DNA from: Astropecten irregularis
Lineage: Eukaryota > Echinodermata > Asteroidea > Paxillosida > Astropectinidae
Assembly (NCBI GenBank): GCA_963971285.1
Contig: OZ020244.1
Span: 29,202,001 to 29,266,000 of the forward strand
Reading direction: 5' to 3'
DNA: 64,000 nucleotides
Shown here piece by piece: positions 34,861 through 45,457 of this stretch (within the stretch, counting starts at the first letter, position 1; each line of letters starts with the position of its first letter). Made by a program: the position numbers and the translations under genes. A model generated the notes under the pieces. That model searched no databases. It was not told where the DNA came from and worked only from the letters and a program-made list of their open reading frames with translations.

Positions 34861-35545
34861 ATAGCCTTGGTTCACGATTATGTTATTACTCAACGTACGA
34901 ACCGATTCCCCGCACTGACCCGCACGGCACCTATGTATGTAAAGACCTGTCCAAAACATAGGGTGTTTACGAAACGGAGGCTTAGGCTCAGGCTCAGGTT
35001 CCAACTCTGACATCCACATGCTGAAAATATAGGTTGTGGTTTTTCATTGAAGCTGAAACTCTGTTTTCCTTTTCAAACCAGAGAGTCTACTTCAGAACCG
35101 CAGCCAAAAGCCTCTATTTCGATAACAGTTATTTCAGAATGGATTCACGAAATCGAGATGGAGCCTGATATGGAGCATGAGCCTCTGTTTCGTAAACGCC
35201 CATAGTCTTGGGAGTCGTGTAAGGGCCGTGAGTTGCTGTCACACCTTGTTATGTAGCGCTCTACATCGTCTACATGACAACACTGTTGAATATGTATGAT
35301 TACCTGCACATGCCGCGTAGGCAAGCATGCACGGACATGTACGTGTGTATGTTAATAGGCTGCGCCTGATTCAAAAGTAACTCATGCGCCGGATGTTTCC
35401 CCCCATTTTCGGGGGGAGATTTTACACGACTCCCAAGACTATGTTTGAGAGAGGCCTTTACGTACACGTACATACGTGCGTGCAGGTCAGTGTGGGTAAT
35501 CGGTACGTATGTTTGAGTAATAACATAGTCGTGAACCAAGACTAT
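34861..35545. repeat. Large inverted repeat containing a later family G insertion
   Basis: The left arm (from ATAGCCTTGGTTCACGATTA at 34861 to AGTCTTGGGAGTCGTGTAA near 35221) pairs with the right arm (about 35411-35545). The arms also share GTTATTACTCAA and a CCGATT..CCGCACTGAC..GCACG block. The left arm is interrupted by 34961-35201. The unpaired centre of about 190 bp has no gene. Confidence 0.8.
34961..35201. mobile_element. Family G element with ATA duplication and a preserved empty site
   Basis: The ends are GGGTGTTTACGAAAC and GTTTCGTAAACGCCC, and ATA flanks both (34958-34960, 35202-35204). The other arm of the surrounding inverted repeat reads straight across the site as AACATAGTCTTGGG, which is the expected pre-insertion sequence. 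Confidence 0.85.
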
Positions 35546-35656
35546 AGCAGAGAGGGAAAAAACAACCAAATTAAGGCTTCATATAAAACAAAAAAACACA
35601 CTCTGGTCCTGCCAACGACCGTGTATTGGACAAACATGGCACCTCAGTAAGCTTAC

Positions 35657-35801
35657 CTCCATCAACAGATTGGATTTCATCCCCTCTCCTCGGCTGAGAG
35701 CTCTCAGGCAGTCCGGCACGTACTTCCCAGCAATGACTATGCACGCAGACAATGGCAGGAGTTCCTTCCAAGTATCACACATTTCAAAATTGAATATGCA
35801 C
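35657..35801 (-). CDS. Candidate internal exon of an unidentified gene
   Basis: On the - strand a pyrimidine-rich stretch and GCGAAG acceptor precede an open segment of one base plus 48 codons that ends GAG|GTAAGC, a good donor. The protein begins CIFNFEMCDTWKELLPLSAC, continues IVIAGKYVPDCLRALSRG and ends MKSNLLME. The alternation of hydrophobic and charged residues fits a helical protein, but I recognise no family. It is unique and GC-rich for this region. Its phase-0 end fits the phase-0 start of the candidate exon at 30238-30334. No upstream exon with the required phase was found, and a 66-bp candidate at 36708-36773 has the wrong phase to join it directly. Confidence 0.35.
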
Positions 35802-36245
35802 CTTCGCAAATGACGAACAAAAATTGAAAGAAAAGGAGGAATATCAGATGTTAGAATCAGCATATGGTGTTAGCCTTTAAACTTGATTACTGAGCACATT
35901 GTGAAAACGATGTGCATGAGTGCAAATTAAAAGAGATTTGGCGTCCGAAATTGGTCAGATTTGTTTTTTTCTTTTGGATGGTGAGGAATTCAAAATTTAA
36001 GGCTGTATCTAGCACTGATAACACAATCTAAAAGATTCATATCGAAATCAACATTTCTGCAAAACATTCCACTAGGAATGCTATCATTTTTAGCCAAAAA
36101 TAGAGCGAAAAGGGAAAAGAATTGCGCTCTGAAATGCTGATTTCAGTTTTAAAAGCATCAATTGTGAACTCAGTAGGAACATGCACAAATGAACTCAAGA
36201 AAATGAAGAACATTTTTGCATTGTTTTATCAAAAATGCAAATACC

Positions 36246-36405
36246 AATAGCGCTCCGCACTAACGACGTCACACGAGTACAAAATCCCTGGATGTCAGAC
36301 AAACTTCATGCATGCACAGAAGCACACCCGGCCTCACACATGTACGTTTACAATGTTTGTCTGAGATCCAGTGTGCTATTTTTAGCACAAGTGCAGAGCG
36401 CTATT
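36246..36405. mobile_element. Family H inverted-repeat element
   Basis: The ends AATAGCGCTCCGCAC and GTGCAGAGCGCTATT are inverted. The interior contains ACGACGTCAC, ATGTCAGACAAAC and its complement GTTTGTCTGAGATC. It matches 49631-49794. Confidence 0.75.
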
Positions 36406-36873
36406 GTGAATGAATTGTGACACTGCTATAGTTCTATGCATTTTGTAAATTACATGACTGGCATGAATACTCTTTTAAAAAATAAAATCAACTTGGCAAA
36501 TTCTATTATCAACTGCCATTAAACTTGAAATCTTGGGTTTCATTTCTAAAATGTCTTCCGGTATAAATGTACACTTTAAATTCATGATGACACCACATCA
36601 TCTTATTACAGTCCCAAATCCCAAAACAATTTATTACTTAGTTCATGCTGCCATAATAAATTGACTGGATTGTCAAAAATGGACTAATACTGAGCTAAAA
36701 AGCTTACCTGATGAAAATATAGATGTCTCCAATCCTTTCTGCCAGATGTATTCATTTCGAGATGGAGAAGCCCCTATTTGATACAACAGGGAAAATTAAT
36801 GGATCAAGGGGATTAAGGGATCAATTAATGAATGTCTTGGAAATGTCGAGAAAATATGACAGCACTGCAGACA

Positions 36874-37244
36874 TTAAAGGTAGTATCATACTTTGGTAAG
36901 ACACCAAAACAGAAATGTTCACAGATTTATGTATAACTAGGGTATGAAGATGGTGATAGTAGAAACATACCGTTATAATTTTGGTGTATTTATGGTGTAT
37001 TTATGGTGTATTTATCCAGAAATTAGTAAAACAACGACCAAATATCGTTTTTGATCTTTTAAAAGATCAAAAATAAAAGAGAAAAGACTTAAGAAGTACT
37101 GTGGTTAGTTTTCACTGTTTTTTTTTTGTGGGCACCGTATGGGACTGAAATTTTCACAGATGGCTGTTACTGTATCTGTCTTGATATTTTTGCCCATGAA
37201 TCTGTATTTCTTTGATAAAAACCAAAGTATGATACTACCTTTAA
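36874..37244 (+). mobile_element. Family A TTAA element with a small internal triplication
   Basis: TTAA at both ends and canonical termini. TGGTGTATTTA occurs three times in a row at about 36982-37014, where other copies have it once. Confidence 0.85.
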
Positions 37245-37382
37245 AGAGACAAGGAGTATAACTGATTGGAAATTGTTAAAATTAGACAGGAATTCAAACA
37301 TTGGGCTTGCACTCTCAACCAAACTATCGGCACTGTAGTTTCGGCACTAGTGAGAGCTCATTCAAAAGAACATGAAATCCTA

Positions 37383-37440
37383 GGTTATCTCAGATGGGAT
37401 TCGAACACTTGACCTCTGGCTAACTAGTGTAGGTGTCCTA
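37383..37440 (-). repeat. tRNA-like SINE head
   Basis: On the - strand it has GTGTTCGAATCCCATC, a B-box variant, with an A-box-like stretch upstream. It immediately precedes the fragmentary family A copy. Confidence 0.35.
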
Positions 37441-37447
37441 TTAGGTA

Positions 37448-38160
37448 TTAAAGGTAGAAATCTTCATAGATTTACCTATAAAGATCTTCATCATGGCTTT
37501 ACTTTGCGAACGAAGAACTATGAAGGTCATCCACATCTCTGGTCCTTACATGCCCTTTCATGGCTCATGAGACCAATACGGGCACGGCAGACCCGGCTGC
37601 AGTGACGACAGGTGAATGCCTGTCCAAGGTCTGGAGGCCGAGGCTTGACCACCTCTGTCTTTCCGCCTTTGTCTCCTTTCAGCTAGTTTGGTTTTGCGGG
37701 TCTCCTCGAAGGATGAGATGGCCTTGCTGACGGCGTGACGCCACTCAACTTGATCTGCTGCTAGGGATGTCCACTCCTTTGGGTCAATGCCGCAGGTTTT
37801 GAGGAACTTCTTGAGGCAGTCTTTGTAGCGCTTCTTTGGGGCACCCCTGTCCCGGTGACCACTGGAGAGTTCGCCAAACATGATGATCTTTGGTAGGTGA
37901 TGGTCTTCCATCCTGGTGACGTGTCCAGCTCAGCGCAGCTGACACTTCAGTAGTGTGGCTTCAATGCTGGTGGCTCCTGCCTGCTCCAGGACCTCAGTGT
38001 TCGTGACATAGTCGGACCAATGGATCATGAGAATGGTACCGCTGGTGGAAACGCTCCAAGAGTCAGATGTGGCTGCTGTAGGGGACCCAGGCTTCAGAGC
38101 CGTACAGGCTCTATAAAGACTACCTATAAAGATAGTGATGGTAGAAACATACCGTTAACA
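37448..38160 (+). repeat. Family A remnant split by a LINE insertion
   Basis: The left piece (TTAAAGGTAGAAATCTTCATAG, to 37485) and the right piece (from 38121, AGTGATGGTAGAAACATACC) join into a partial family A element once the LINE is removed. Confidence 0.7.
37486..38120 (-). pseudogene. 5'-truncated LINE 3' end, reverse-transcriptase C-terminal region
   Basis: The - strand encodes the typical tail of a non-LTR retrotransposon protein: LYGSEAWV near the 5' cut, then GHVTRMEDHHLPKIIMFGEL, RGAPKKRYKDCLKKFL, WRHAV and a Cys/His remnant. The long open frame at 37558-37911 is broken just upstream by an in-frame TGA (at about 37930) where the family has Trp, and by further stops and frame changes. 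The 3' UTR ends in AAGCCATGATGAAG. The 13-mer TACCTATAAAGAT lies on both sides (37473-37485 and 38121-38133), a clear target duplication from reverse transcription at the site. It is a dead copy. Confidence 0.8.
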
Positions 38161-38164
38161 TTTT

Positions 38165-38489
38165 TCGAGCAAAATTCAACTAAAATTGAGTGAAAAAACT
38201 AAGACTGAATTACCCAACCTCAAAACCTGATTTTCATCTTTCTTAAATACACATTACGTGTGTATTGACCACATTTTGTGTTATCCTTCCAAATTTGTTT
38301 TTATAAGGAGTACTCTTTCAATTGGTCATATTTTCACCAATTTCAGCCCGATTTGCTCAAATTCTACACAGTGATAGCCAAGACATTATTGTATCACATA
38401 TCTGAATTGTGAAGTGATAAACAGTTTAATTTTAACACAATATGTGTCCCGACACAGTGTTGCAGGTTTTTTTTTCTGGGACACCCTGT
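38165..38489. repeat. Tc1/mariner-like fragment, right end intact
   Basis: It ends TGGGACACCCTG before TA and shares TACACATTACGTGTG, CAGTGATAGCCAAGACAT and the AAACAGTTTAATTTT block with 29674-30113. The left terminus is absent. Confidence 0.7.
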
Positions 38490-38902
38490 ACAATCAATTA
38501 AACCGATCTCTTGCATGTATTACACATCACAGAATCATTTACGGAGTCACAACACATCTTAGTATTGGCATTATCAGGCCTAGGTGTGTGTGTGTTCAGC
38601 CAAAGTGTTGTACGTGATGTGGGTATACTAACATGTGCCAGGGCTGGAACACTCAAGTTTCTGCTATTACGATGGCTTGGGATACACAAATGTATTTCTA
38701 CCTCCATGGTTACTGCAAGGAATCCATACATGACAATCTATACGTGAATATGATGAAATATAAACGATAAATGGACACAAATTTAGATATTCTTGAGCTT
38801 TTGATGATGAATATTAAAGTCTGAATGTTAGGATATGAAATGTACAAAATGCAAAACTTAAACAGCTACTAATTTATAAGCATATAAATGAGTAACAGCA
38901 AC

Positions 38903-39272
38903 TTAGAGGTAGTATCATACTTTGATAGCATACCAAAACAGAAATCTTCACAGATTTACCTTAAACTTACAGGGTATAAAGATGGTGATGGTAATAACAT
39001 ACTGTTACCACATTTTCTGTTTGAAATGCTGTATTTATCCAGAAAAGAGTAAAACTAGTGACCAAAACTATTTTTGATCTTTTAAAGATCAAAAATAAAA
39101 GAGAAAAGACTTAAGAAATACTGTGGATGTTTTTCACTGTTTTCTCAAAAAGTGGGCAACGTATGGGACTGCAATTTTCACAGATGACTGTTACTGTATC
39201 TTCCTTGATATTTCTGCCCATGAATCTGTATTTCTTTAACAAAAACCAAAGTATGATATTACCTAGCTTTAA
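38903..39272 (+). mobile_element. Family A TTAA element, ends mutated
   Basis: The left end has changed to TTAGAGGTAGTATCATACTT, and four extra bases sit inside the right terminus (TTACCTAGCTTTAA). The interior is intact, with GATCTTTTAAAGATC. Confidence 0.8.
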
Positions 39273-39377
39273 AGGATTGATTGGTAGAGTAGACATACCT
39301 GTTTAAGACAATTGCAAGTGCCCTCCTCCACTACAAAGCGACCAACCTTACCCTACACAAACCTAGCTAATCAACAC

Positions 39378-39667
39378 CAGGGGCCGATTTCACTAACACT
39401 TTGTGATCATCGCTAAAGCCAAAATGCATCGCTACACAGAAAATTGCTATTAAGCAAAGTAGTGATCGATTTTCCATTTAGTGATGGATTTGGGCGTTGT
39501 GGATCGATTTGCGGAAACACCATGTAATAATCGTTTGTACCGTTTTGCACTTCTATATCGTTCGCACTTCTCGCAATTAGGTCTCAACATTTCGACTAGT
39601 CTGCTCAAGTCCTCATCAGGAGACCGGGGCGTTACCGACAAAACCAAAACGTTAGTGAAAACGGCCC
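39378..39667. repeat. Family E element, interrupted
   Basis: It begins CAGGGGCCGATTTCACTAAC and its right remnant CGTTAGTGAAAACGGCCC lies at about 39649-39667. The palindrome is broken by about 150 bp (39500-39648) containing a hammerhead-like motif. Confidence 0.65.
39581..39625 (-). ncRNA. Hammerhead-like motif inside a family E element
   Basis: On the - strand it reads CCTGATGAGGACTTGAGCAG then ACTAGTCGAAATGTTGAGAC. It has the CTGATGA box, a stem II made by GGACT / AGTC, and GAAA. The cleavage triplet GTC is changed to GTT. It is the best CTGATGA box in the window. It may be the end of a Penelope-like retroelement inserted in the palindrome. Confidence 0.4.
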
Positions 39668-39910
39668 AAGGCCTGATGCTACGACCCGACCTGACACAAC
39701 CCAACCCATCCCAGCAAAACCCAACCAAACCCACACAACACAATCCAGACTAACACAACTAACCCACCTAAGCAAAGAGAAAGATTTACAGATAGAATAA
39801 TTATGTACACTTTGTATAAATGAATAATTCATTGTAATCCTCTCCATTCAAACTTCACACAAATATTGAGTACTGAGTAGTGTGTCTTTGGTCAACTTTG
39901 GTACAATGCA

Positions 39911-40244
39911 GGATTGGTAACAAACCAAAACAGAAATGTTCACAGATTTTAAGTATAACTTTCAGGATATGAAGATGGAGGTGGCAGAAAACATACATAA
40001 CTTTGGTGTATTTATCAAGAAATTAGTAAAACAATGACCGAAAACAGTTTTGATCTCGGGGTAAGATCAAAAGCTTTCTGTGCGTTTTATATAAAAAAAA
40101 TGTGTCGGGTTTTACTATTTTCTTGCGACTCAGTTTGCTATTGAGCTCAAATGTTCACAGGTTTATTATTTCATGTACATGCTGGATCAGACAAAGTGTG
40201 AGTGCTATTCTGTGACCTTTACCAATCATGTATTATACCTTTAA
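39911..40244 (+). mobile_element. Chimeric family A/B element
   Basis: The left part (CAAACCAAAACAGAAATGTTC) is family A. From the GATCTCGGGGTAAGATC centre onward it is family B, ending TTATACCTTTAA. The left terminal TTAA has been lost. Confidence 0.7.
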
Positions 40245-41220
40245 ATTCTATTTACTCTCAGCAATACCCCTATTGCACTTGTATGTAAGATGACAACAAA
40301 ATTGCCCCCACCAACCACAAAGATGAAACATAAGATTAATATCATCACATTAATATTAATAACTTACTCAGTTGTCAATGAGTTCTCAACAAGGACAAAT
40401 TTTACACGATGGAAACGTTTTTAATTGCTTTCATACAAAAATGGATGTGAAATATAGACTCATTTGGCCATTGTGTTTATCAAAACTTACAATACATTAA
40501 ATTTTTGTTTTGATTAAACATAAAACTTCAAAACCAGAATTGACCAAAAAAAATAAGCATAAAAAACAGAGTATTCAGTGTCATATCATTAAAATACGGT
40601 GTGCATTAAAATAGTAAAAAAAAAAGAAAAAAAAAGAATTAGAACAAACACTACCATTATTCATTGATAATATAGTAAATATGGTAAACTAACTTTTTAT
40701 TTGGATGTGTATAAGTTAAAATATGATCCAAAAGCAAAGCATATGGTTACTGACTTCAAGTACAACAAAGGCTAAGAATACAAATATACAATGTGGTCTC
40801 AACCTTATCTTAAAACCACACCAGTGTTTTCTGACAAAGTACAAAACACAAAACGAACGGAGAGTCATTTTACGAAGAGATATTCTGTTAAAAAAATACC
40901 CGCACATGAATCAAAGTGCACTGGACTAATAGCCCGGTCAAGCGCAGCATGCATGCCCGGAGCAGTGCATGTCACGTGCGGTGTACATTTCGTCTGGCAT
41001 TTCTTTGAAAGCTCTTTTCACGGTTGATTTGTTCATTGCTTTGAGTGCAGCCGACACTCATGCACTGTCAACATGTCAAGATGAACCAATATAAAAAGCC
41101 AATTATGTGTTTGTCTCAGGAAGGATGCTATTTTAATAGCACAAAATAATGGCATCCATACCCCACAGCTAAAGAGATGTATATAAAAAAGCTGCAACAA
41201 ATTTGGTGAGCGCAAAGTAT
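40245..41220. other. AT-rich stretch without a recognised gene
   Basis: Three short frames on either strand have no recognised domain. An AGCGCAGCATGCATGCCCGG GC-rich patch lies at about 40940. Nothing else was recognised. Confidence 0.35.
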
Positions 41221-41228
41221 AATCAGCC

Positions 41229-41485
41229 CAGGCGCGGTTCTAGGGGGGGGGGGGGGGGGGACTTGAGCCCCCCAAAATTTTGTCTAGCCCCCCCCAAAAA
41301 AAATGCAATTGAAAAAAAAAAAATTCTCGAAATTATTCTTGTGCATGTTTTTCGATCCCTAATAAGACATAGTAGAAGCAAGATAGAAGAACCCAAAATA
41401 TTGGGTCTTCTAGCCCCCCCCCCCAAATAAAAAAAATAATGACTCTTCTAGCCCCCCAAAAATATTGGCTCTAGAACCGCGCCTA
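41229..41485. mobile_element. Family R hAT-like element with 8-bp duplication
   Basis: The ends CAGGCGCGGTTCTAG and CTAGAACCGCGCCT (final G changed) are inverted. AATCAGCC lies at 41221-41228 and 41486-41493, an exact 8-bp duplication. The orientation is opposite to the copy at 14313. Confidence 0.85.
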
Positions 41486-41493
41486 AATCAGCC

Positions 41494-43890
41494 CTATTCT
41501 TCGTGCACACTGTGCTAAACTCGGTCGAGGCAGTTTACGGCTTCGCCACGATAAATAAATATCAAGGTAGAATAGGCACTAATGAAGATCCTATTTCATG
41601 AATTAGGGACCAATTTTTCAATTTCTGCACACATACATTTTCCCACTTTCTCTGGTTAGGGAGTTTCTATCCAAACAATGAACAGTAAAACCACAAATTA
41701 ATCAGTAACATCAGAAAAGACACCGTGCCAGCAGTCCATCTCAAGCAGATCACATCACAGACAAGCACAAATACATTTTAATCAATAAACAAGCTACACA
41801 CATATTACTTCCGAAAAAAAAGAAAAAAAAAGAACCTAGCAAAAAATACCTTTAATCTTGCATATTGTATAAGATTGCATGATTTGTAAAGTGTGCACAC
41901 ATGATAAGAAATAGACCCTATTCAGAGCCCAGTCACCGAATCATTAATTCTTCACATCTTCCAATCCATTACACAATTATCGATAAAACAAGTAGAAATG
42001 TTAATTTGAGAGTTCGTTGATATCAAAAACCGGCTGATTTTTTTTGAACCGGCTTTCTTCTTCTGATCATATACTCAGCCTCTGTATTTCTGCCATTGTG
42101 TAGCATAGGTATATATGAATATACACAGTGTAATATTCAAATTACAGAGGAGGACATTTTAAGTTGCACCTCAGTTTCATTTCGTATAAAAAAGTACAAA
42201 TTTAGTGATGCAATTATCACAAACAGAAACAAGGGCTACAAATTGGTCATTACATTTCGCCCCAATTCATGACAATTCAGAAGCACAAAATTAACAGAAT
42301 TCAACAACAAATATCTTCGAAGTTATAATTTTTTGTCAACAACGTATATATGATCTCCTATGAAGATCCTTATAAACTGTTTCCGTCCTAAAACACTTTC
42401 ATAAAATCGTCCAATCACGAGAACTGGAAAATTCAGTTGGTCTTGTTGCCATCAAATATCACTTAATTAATACATACAATGATTCTCTTAATTTAAATAA
42501 TATTTATTGATATTATATAAATATGTATTAAATATCTGAGATTAAAATGTACAGAAATTATAAATATTTATGATTTGGTTTCCCTATGTGGCAATGGTAA
42601 GACACTGATAAGCATGGATAATTAAACCATTGGAAACCAAAAAAAAAAATCCAGAAATATTTTGTACAAACAAATTATCTTATATTTTACAAGATTCTCA
42701 AATAAAAGACCAATGTAAACATCAGTATGCTCAGTGAACAGAATAATGCCAAAAAACAAATTTGTTTCATATACATTTCACTTAATATCTTCCGTTAATA
42801 ATGAAAAAAAAATGTCTTTTTCAATAATGAATTGTTGTTAACAAGTAATCAAATTACTAATTAAACAGTAATTACACCCCCTTGTGTGTAGGCACAATAT
42901 TAAAAGCTGGATAGATCTAATATTCCGTTGGGAAGATTAAATTCTGGGCTGGACCATGTCTTTGTTTGTTTGTTTGAGGTTCTTATCACATTCACAGTGT
43001 CTAAATTAGCTGACGCAACACTGATAGTGACACCATTTAATATACACCTCCCTCTGATAAAGTAAACATTTAGGCTTCACAATTCTTTAAAATGCCACGG
43101 TAATAACTTGCCAGTCAAGTGGTGACAGATGCTCATCAATAGTTGACGGAAAAAAAAAGAAAAGAAAAAAAAAAAAGAAAAAAGAAAAAAAAGAAAAAAA
43201 AGGAAACATCTCGTTGGTATGGAGATTTCCCCGTCAACACGAGAAAAAACCAGTTGACATATTTTTTTATCAAATTCAAGGTGCAATGGAAAATCAAGGG
43301 ACATGTTGGCTTAAAATGTCATTTTGGAAGAAGGGAACACTTTCCCATAATGAAAATAAAAAAGAACGAAGAATCTATACAAATTACTACCGTTATTTGC
43401 AAATGCTGCATTATATGTTTCTTTTTCTTTTGGAAGTTACTGCCGCACGAGGTTATTCTACGAGGACTGGCAACTGCCCAGTCAATATTTCTACAGTAAA
43501 GTGTAAGGGTGTCAGAGATGAGAGTTCCCTAACTCACTCAATGACATTCAACCGAATCAGGCCGAATCTTAATAAATCATATCTGACAGGGAGGTTCTAG
43601 ATCTTGACGCCGCATTTCCCCCCTGCAAAAACCGGTAAAAGCGAATCAATAGGAAGGAGGCAATGATGCCCGATGTGTGTCGGCCTCACAGAGAAAGAGC
43701 TGATGAGCCGAGTTGTTGCCTGCATGCGTGTGCTGCATGCTATGTGTACTATACTAAGCTCAACGTTCGGGCCTATACGCTGACAACACAGCCTCGAGGC
43801 CTACAAACAGCAATACGCACTTTAGAGAATTGACTTGTCTCTGAAACTCTTGGCAATATAAAGAGAGGATCGAAGGAAGGAATACATACA
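41494..43890. other. Long AT-rich stretch, no gene recognised
   Basis: It lacks recognised repeat families apart from A-rich and GAAAA-type tracts at 43148-43205. Two overlapping + frames at 43143-43600 begin in that tract and have no recognised domain. Confidence 0.4.
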
Positions 43891-43904
43891 GTACATGTCT
43901 GGTG

Positions 43905-44230
43905 CGACCAAGTGGTTTCAGTTGCATACAAACTTGAGATCTACGTGGAATGGACGTACTCCAGAGAATGTGGGTTGGAGACCAGCCATGGGGGAGGACG
44001 GGACCACTGTCCTTGCAATACCTGGGCAAAGACACTTTATGACTAATTGCTCCTCTCCACCCAGGTATGCCCGTGAGGGTAAAGAGGTGGCAGTGGATTT
44101 GATTAGCCTTTCCGTACTTAAAATAACAAGCTGGGACCTGTATTAGTGTATATATTCATCCTGGACTTGAGATGGTTTCAGGAGTGCTAATTTGCCTTGC
44201 TGACTTGGGATATCATCGGGAAGAGTGTTG
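43905..44230 (+). repeat. SINE family 1, decayed copy
   Basis: It retains TGGGCAAAGACACTTTATGA, TTGCTCCTCTCCACCCAGGT, GATTTGATTAGCC and GAGATGGTTTCAGGA in order. The tRNA-like head is degraded. Confidence 0.6.
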
Positions 44231-44319
44231 ACAATTCCTCTGGGTTTTTTTAAAGGGAAGGCGCATTATTGCTGACTAGGTGTGTTGCTACTCAAGCGTA
44301 ATTTGTTGCCCGTGCTTAT

Positions 44320-44990
44320 TGGAATAGACAGGGAAGTGAGGGGAATGGGATGTGGGACAGAAGGTGATGAGGGGAGGAAGTAGATGGAGAGGGGTGAGGG
44401 AGAGGCACAGATGGAGAGGAAGAAGCAAATGAAGACTGGATGTGGAGACATTGGGAGTGGGACAATGAGAAGGTTTGAGTAAGAGGGTAAGGTGAGGTAA
44501 GAGGGCCTGAGGTAGAGGATGGGGTAATCATTATCAGGCGGTGCCTTCTCCAGTTGTTGGTAACAATACCACGCCAGATCGCACTTTTCTCAACGTTCAT
44601 TTTTGCTTCTCCCATAGGTGCTTTCCCATTCCATTTCATTAACATCATCCTCCAAGTTCTTCTTTGTAATGATAGAATAGGCTAAGGGGAATAGGTTTGG
44701 GTTGGGGTTTAAGTATGGGTATGGAGTAGCGAACTGGAGCCTAGTTACTGGGCTAGGCTGGGGAAATGGTTTAAGGTGCTTGGGTGAGGAGGAAAAAGGG
44801 TGACAGTTAGGGTTTAGTTTGAGGGCTGGACTGGGTGGATAGGGTTAGGGTTGTGTAGGTGTGTGAGGTGGGGGTGGAGAGGGCTTTAGTAGAACCAAGA
44901 AATACACAATTTTGGCTCAAGGGGACCAGGGAATTGGAAGGGGCTGGAAGGCTTCCCATCTCAGGATTCCTCATGACAATCCCTCCCCTG
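44320..44990. repeat. Purine-rich low-complexity region
   Basis: GGGGA, GGAGAGG and GGGTT-rich sequence on the + strand. The frames on the - strand are Ser/Pro-rich translations of it. No gene is called. Confidence 0.5.
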
Positions 44991-45371
44991 CCAGAATTCC
45001 TCATAAATAGCAACACCACCAATTCCCAGCCTCCCTATAACCACAGAGCTACAAACAGCTCTATGCTATAACCCTGTAGTCTCCGCATCGTGGCAGGGCA
45101 ATCGGCAATTACAGATGAAATCAATTTGGGCAGTCCACTTAAAAACAATCCCGGGGAAAATTCACCTGTCTGCTAGCCAGACCAGACCAGACCAGACTTC
45201 CACCTCTCTCCCCTTAGTTTGCTTCTCCCAGTAATCAGCAATGCCCATCACGTTCAAATAATCAAACTGGCAAGATGTCCCCAGCAATGGATGCAAATTC
45301 CCTGGAAATTAAATTGTCCTAAGCTTTGCACCAGTATGCTCCGCGGAGTAACATGGAACAGGTAACGAATG

Positions 45372-45394
45372 AGGGGGGGGGGGGGGGGGGGGCT
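45372..45394. repeat. Poly-G tract
   Basis: A run of about 22 G, similar to those at 16210 and 41246. Confidence 0.85.
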
Positions 45395-45457
45395 CCTATA
45401 TCACGGCTAGCACCATCAGCAAACACAGTGTATACATTGGACCAGATTGGTTTATTC

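Noticed and set aside
36708-36773. Possible 66-bp - strand exon ending CATCAG|GTAAGC
   Set aside because: Its open phases cannot join the candidate exon at 35657-35801 directly, and it is short enough to arise by chance.
43143-43600. Overlapping frames of 118 and 128 codons
   Set aside because: The first starts in a Lys-rich A tract; neither shows a domain and they overlap in different frames.
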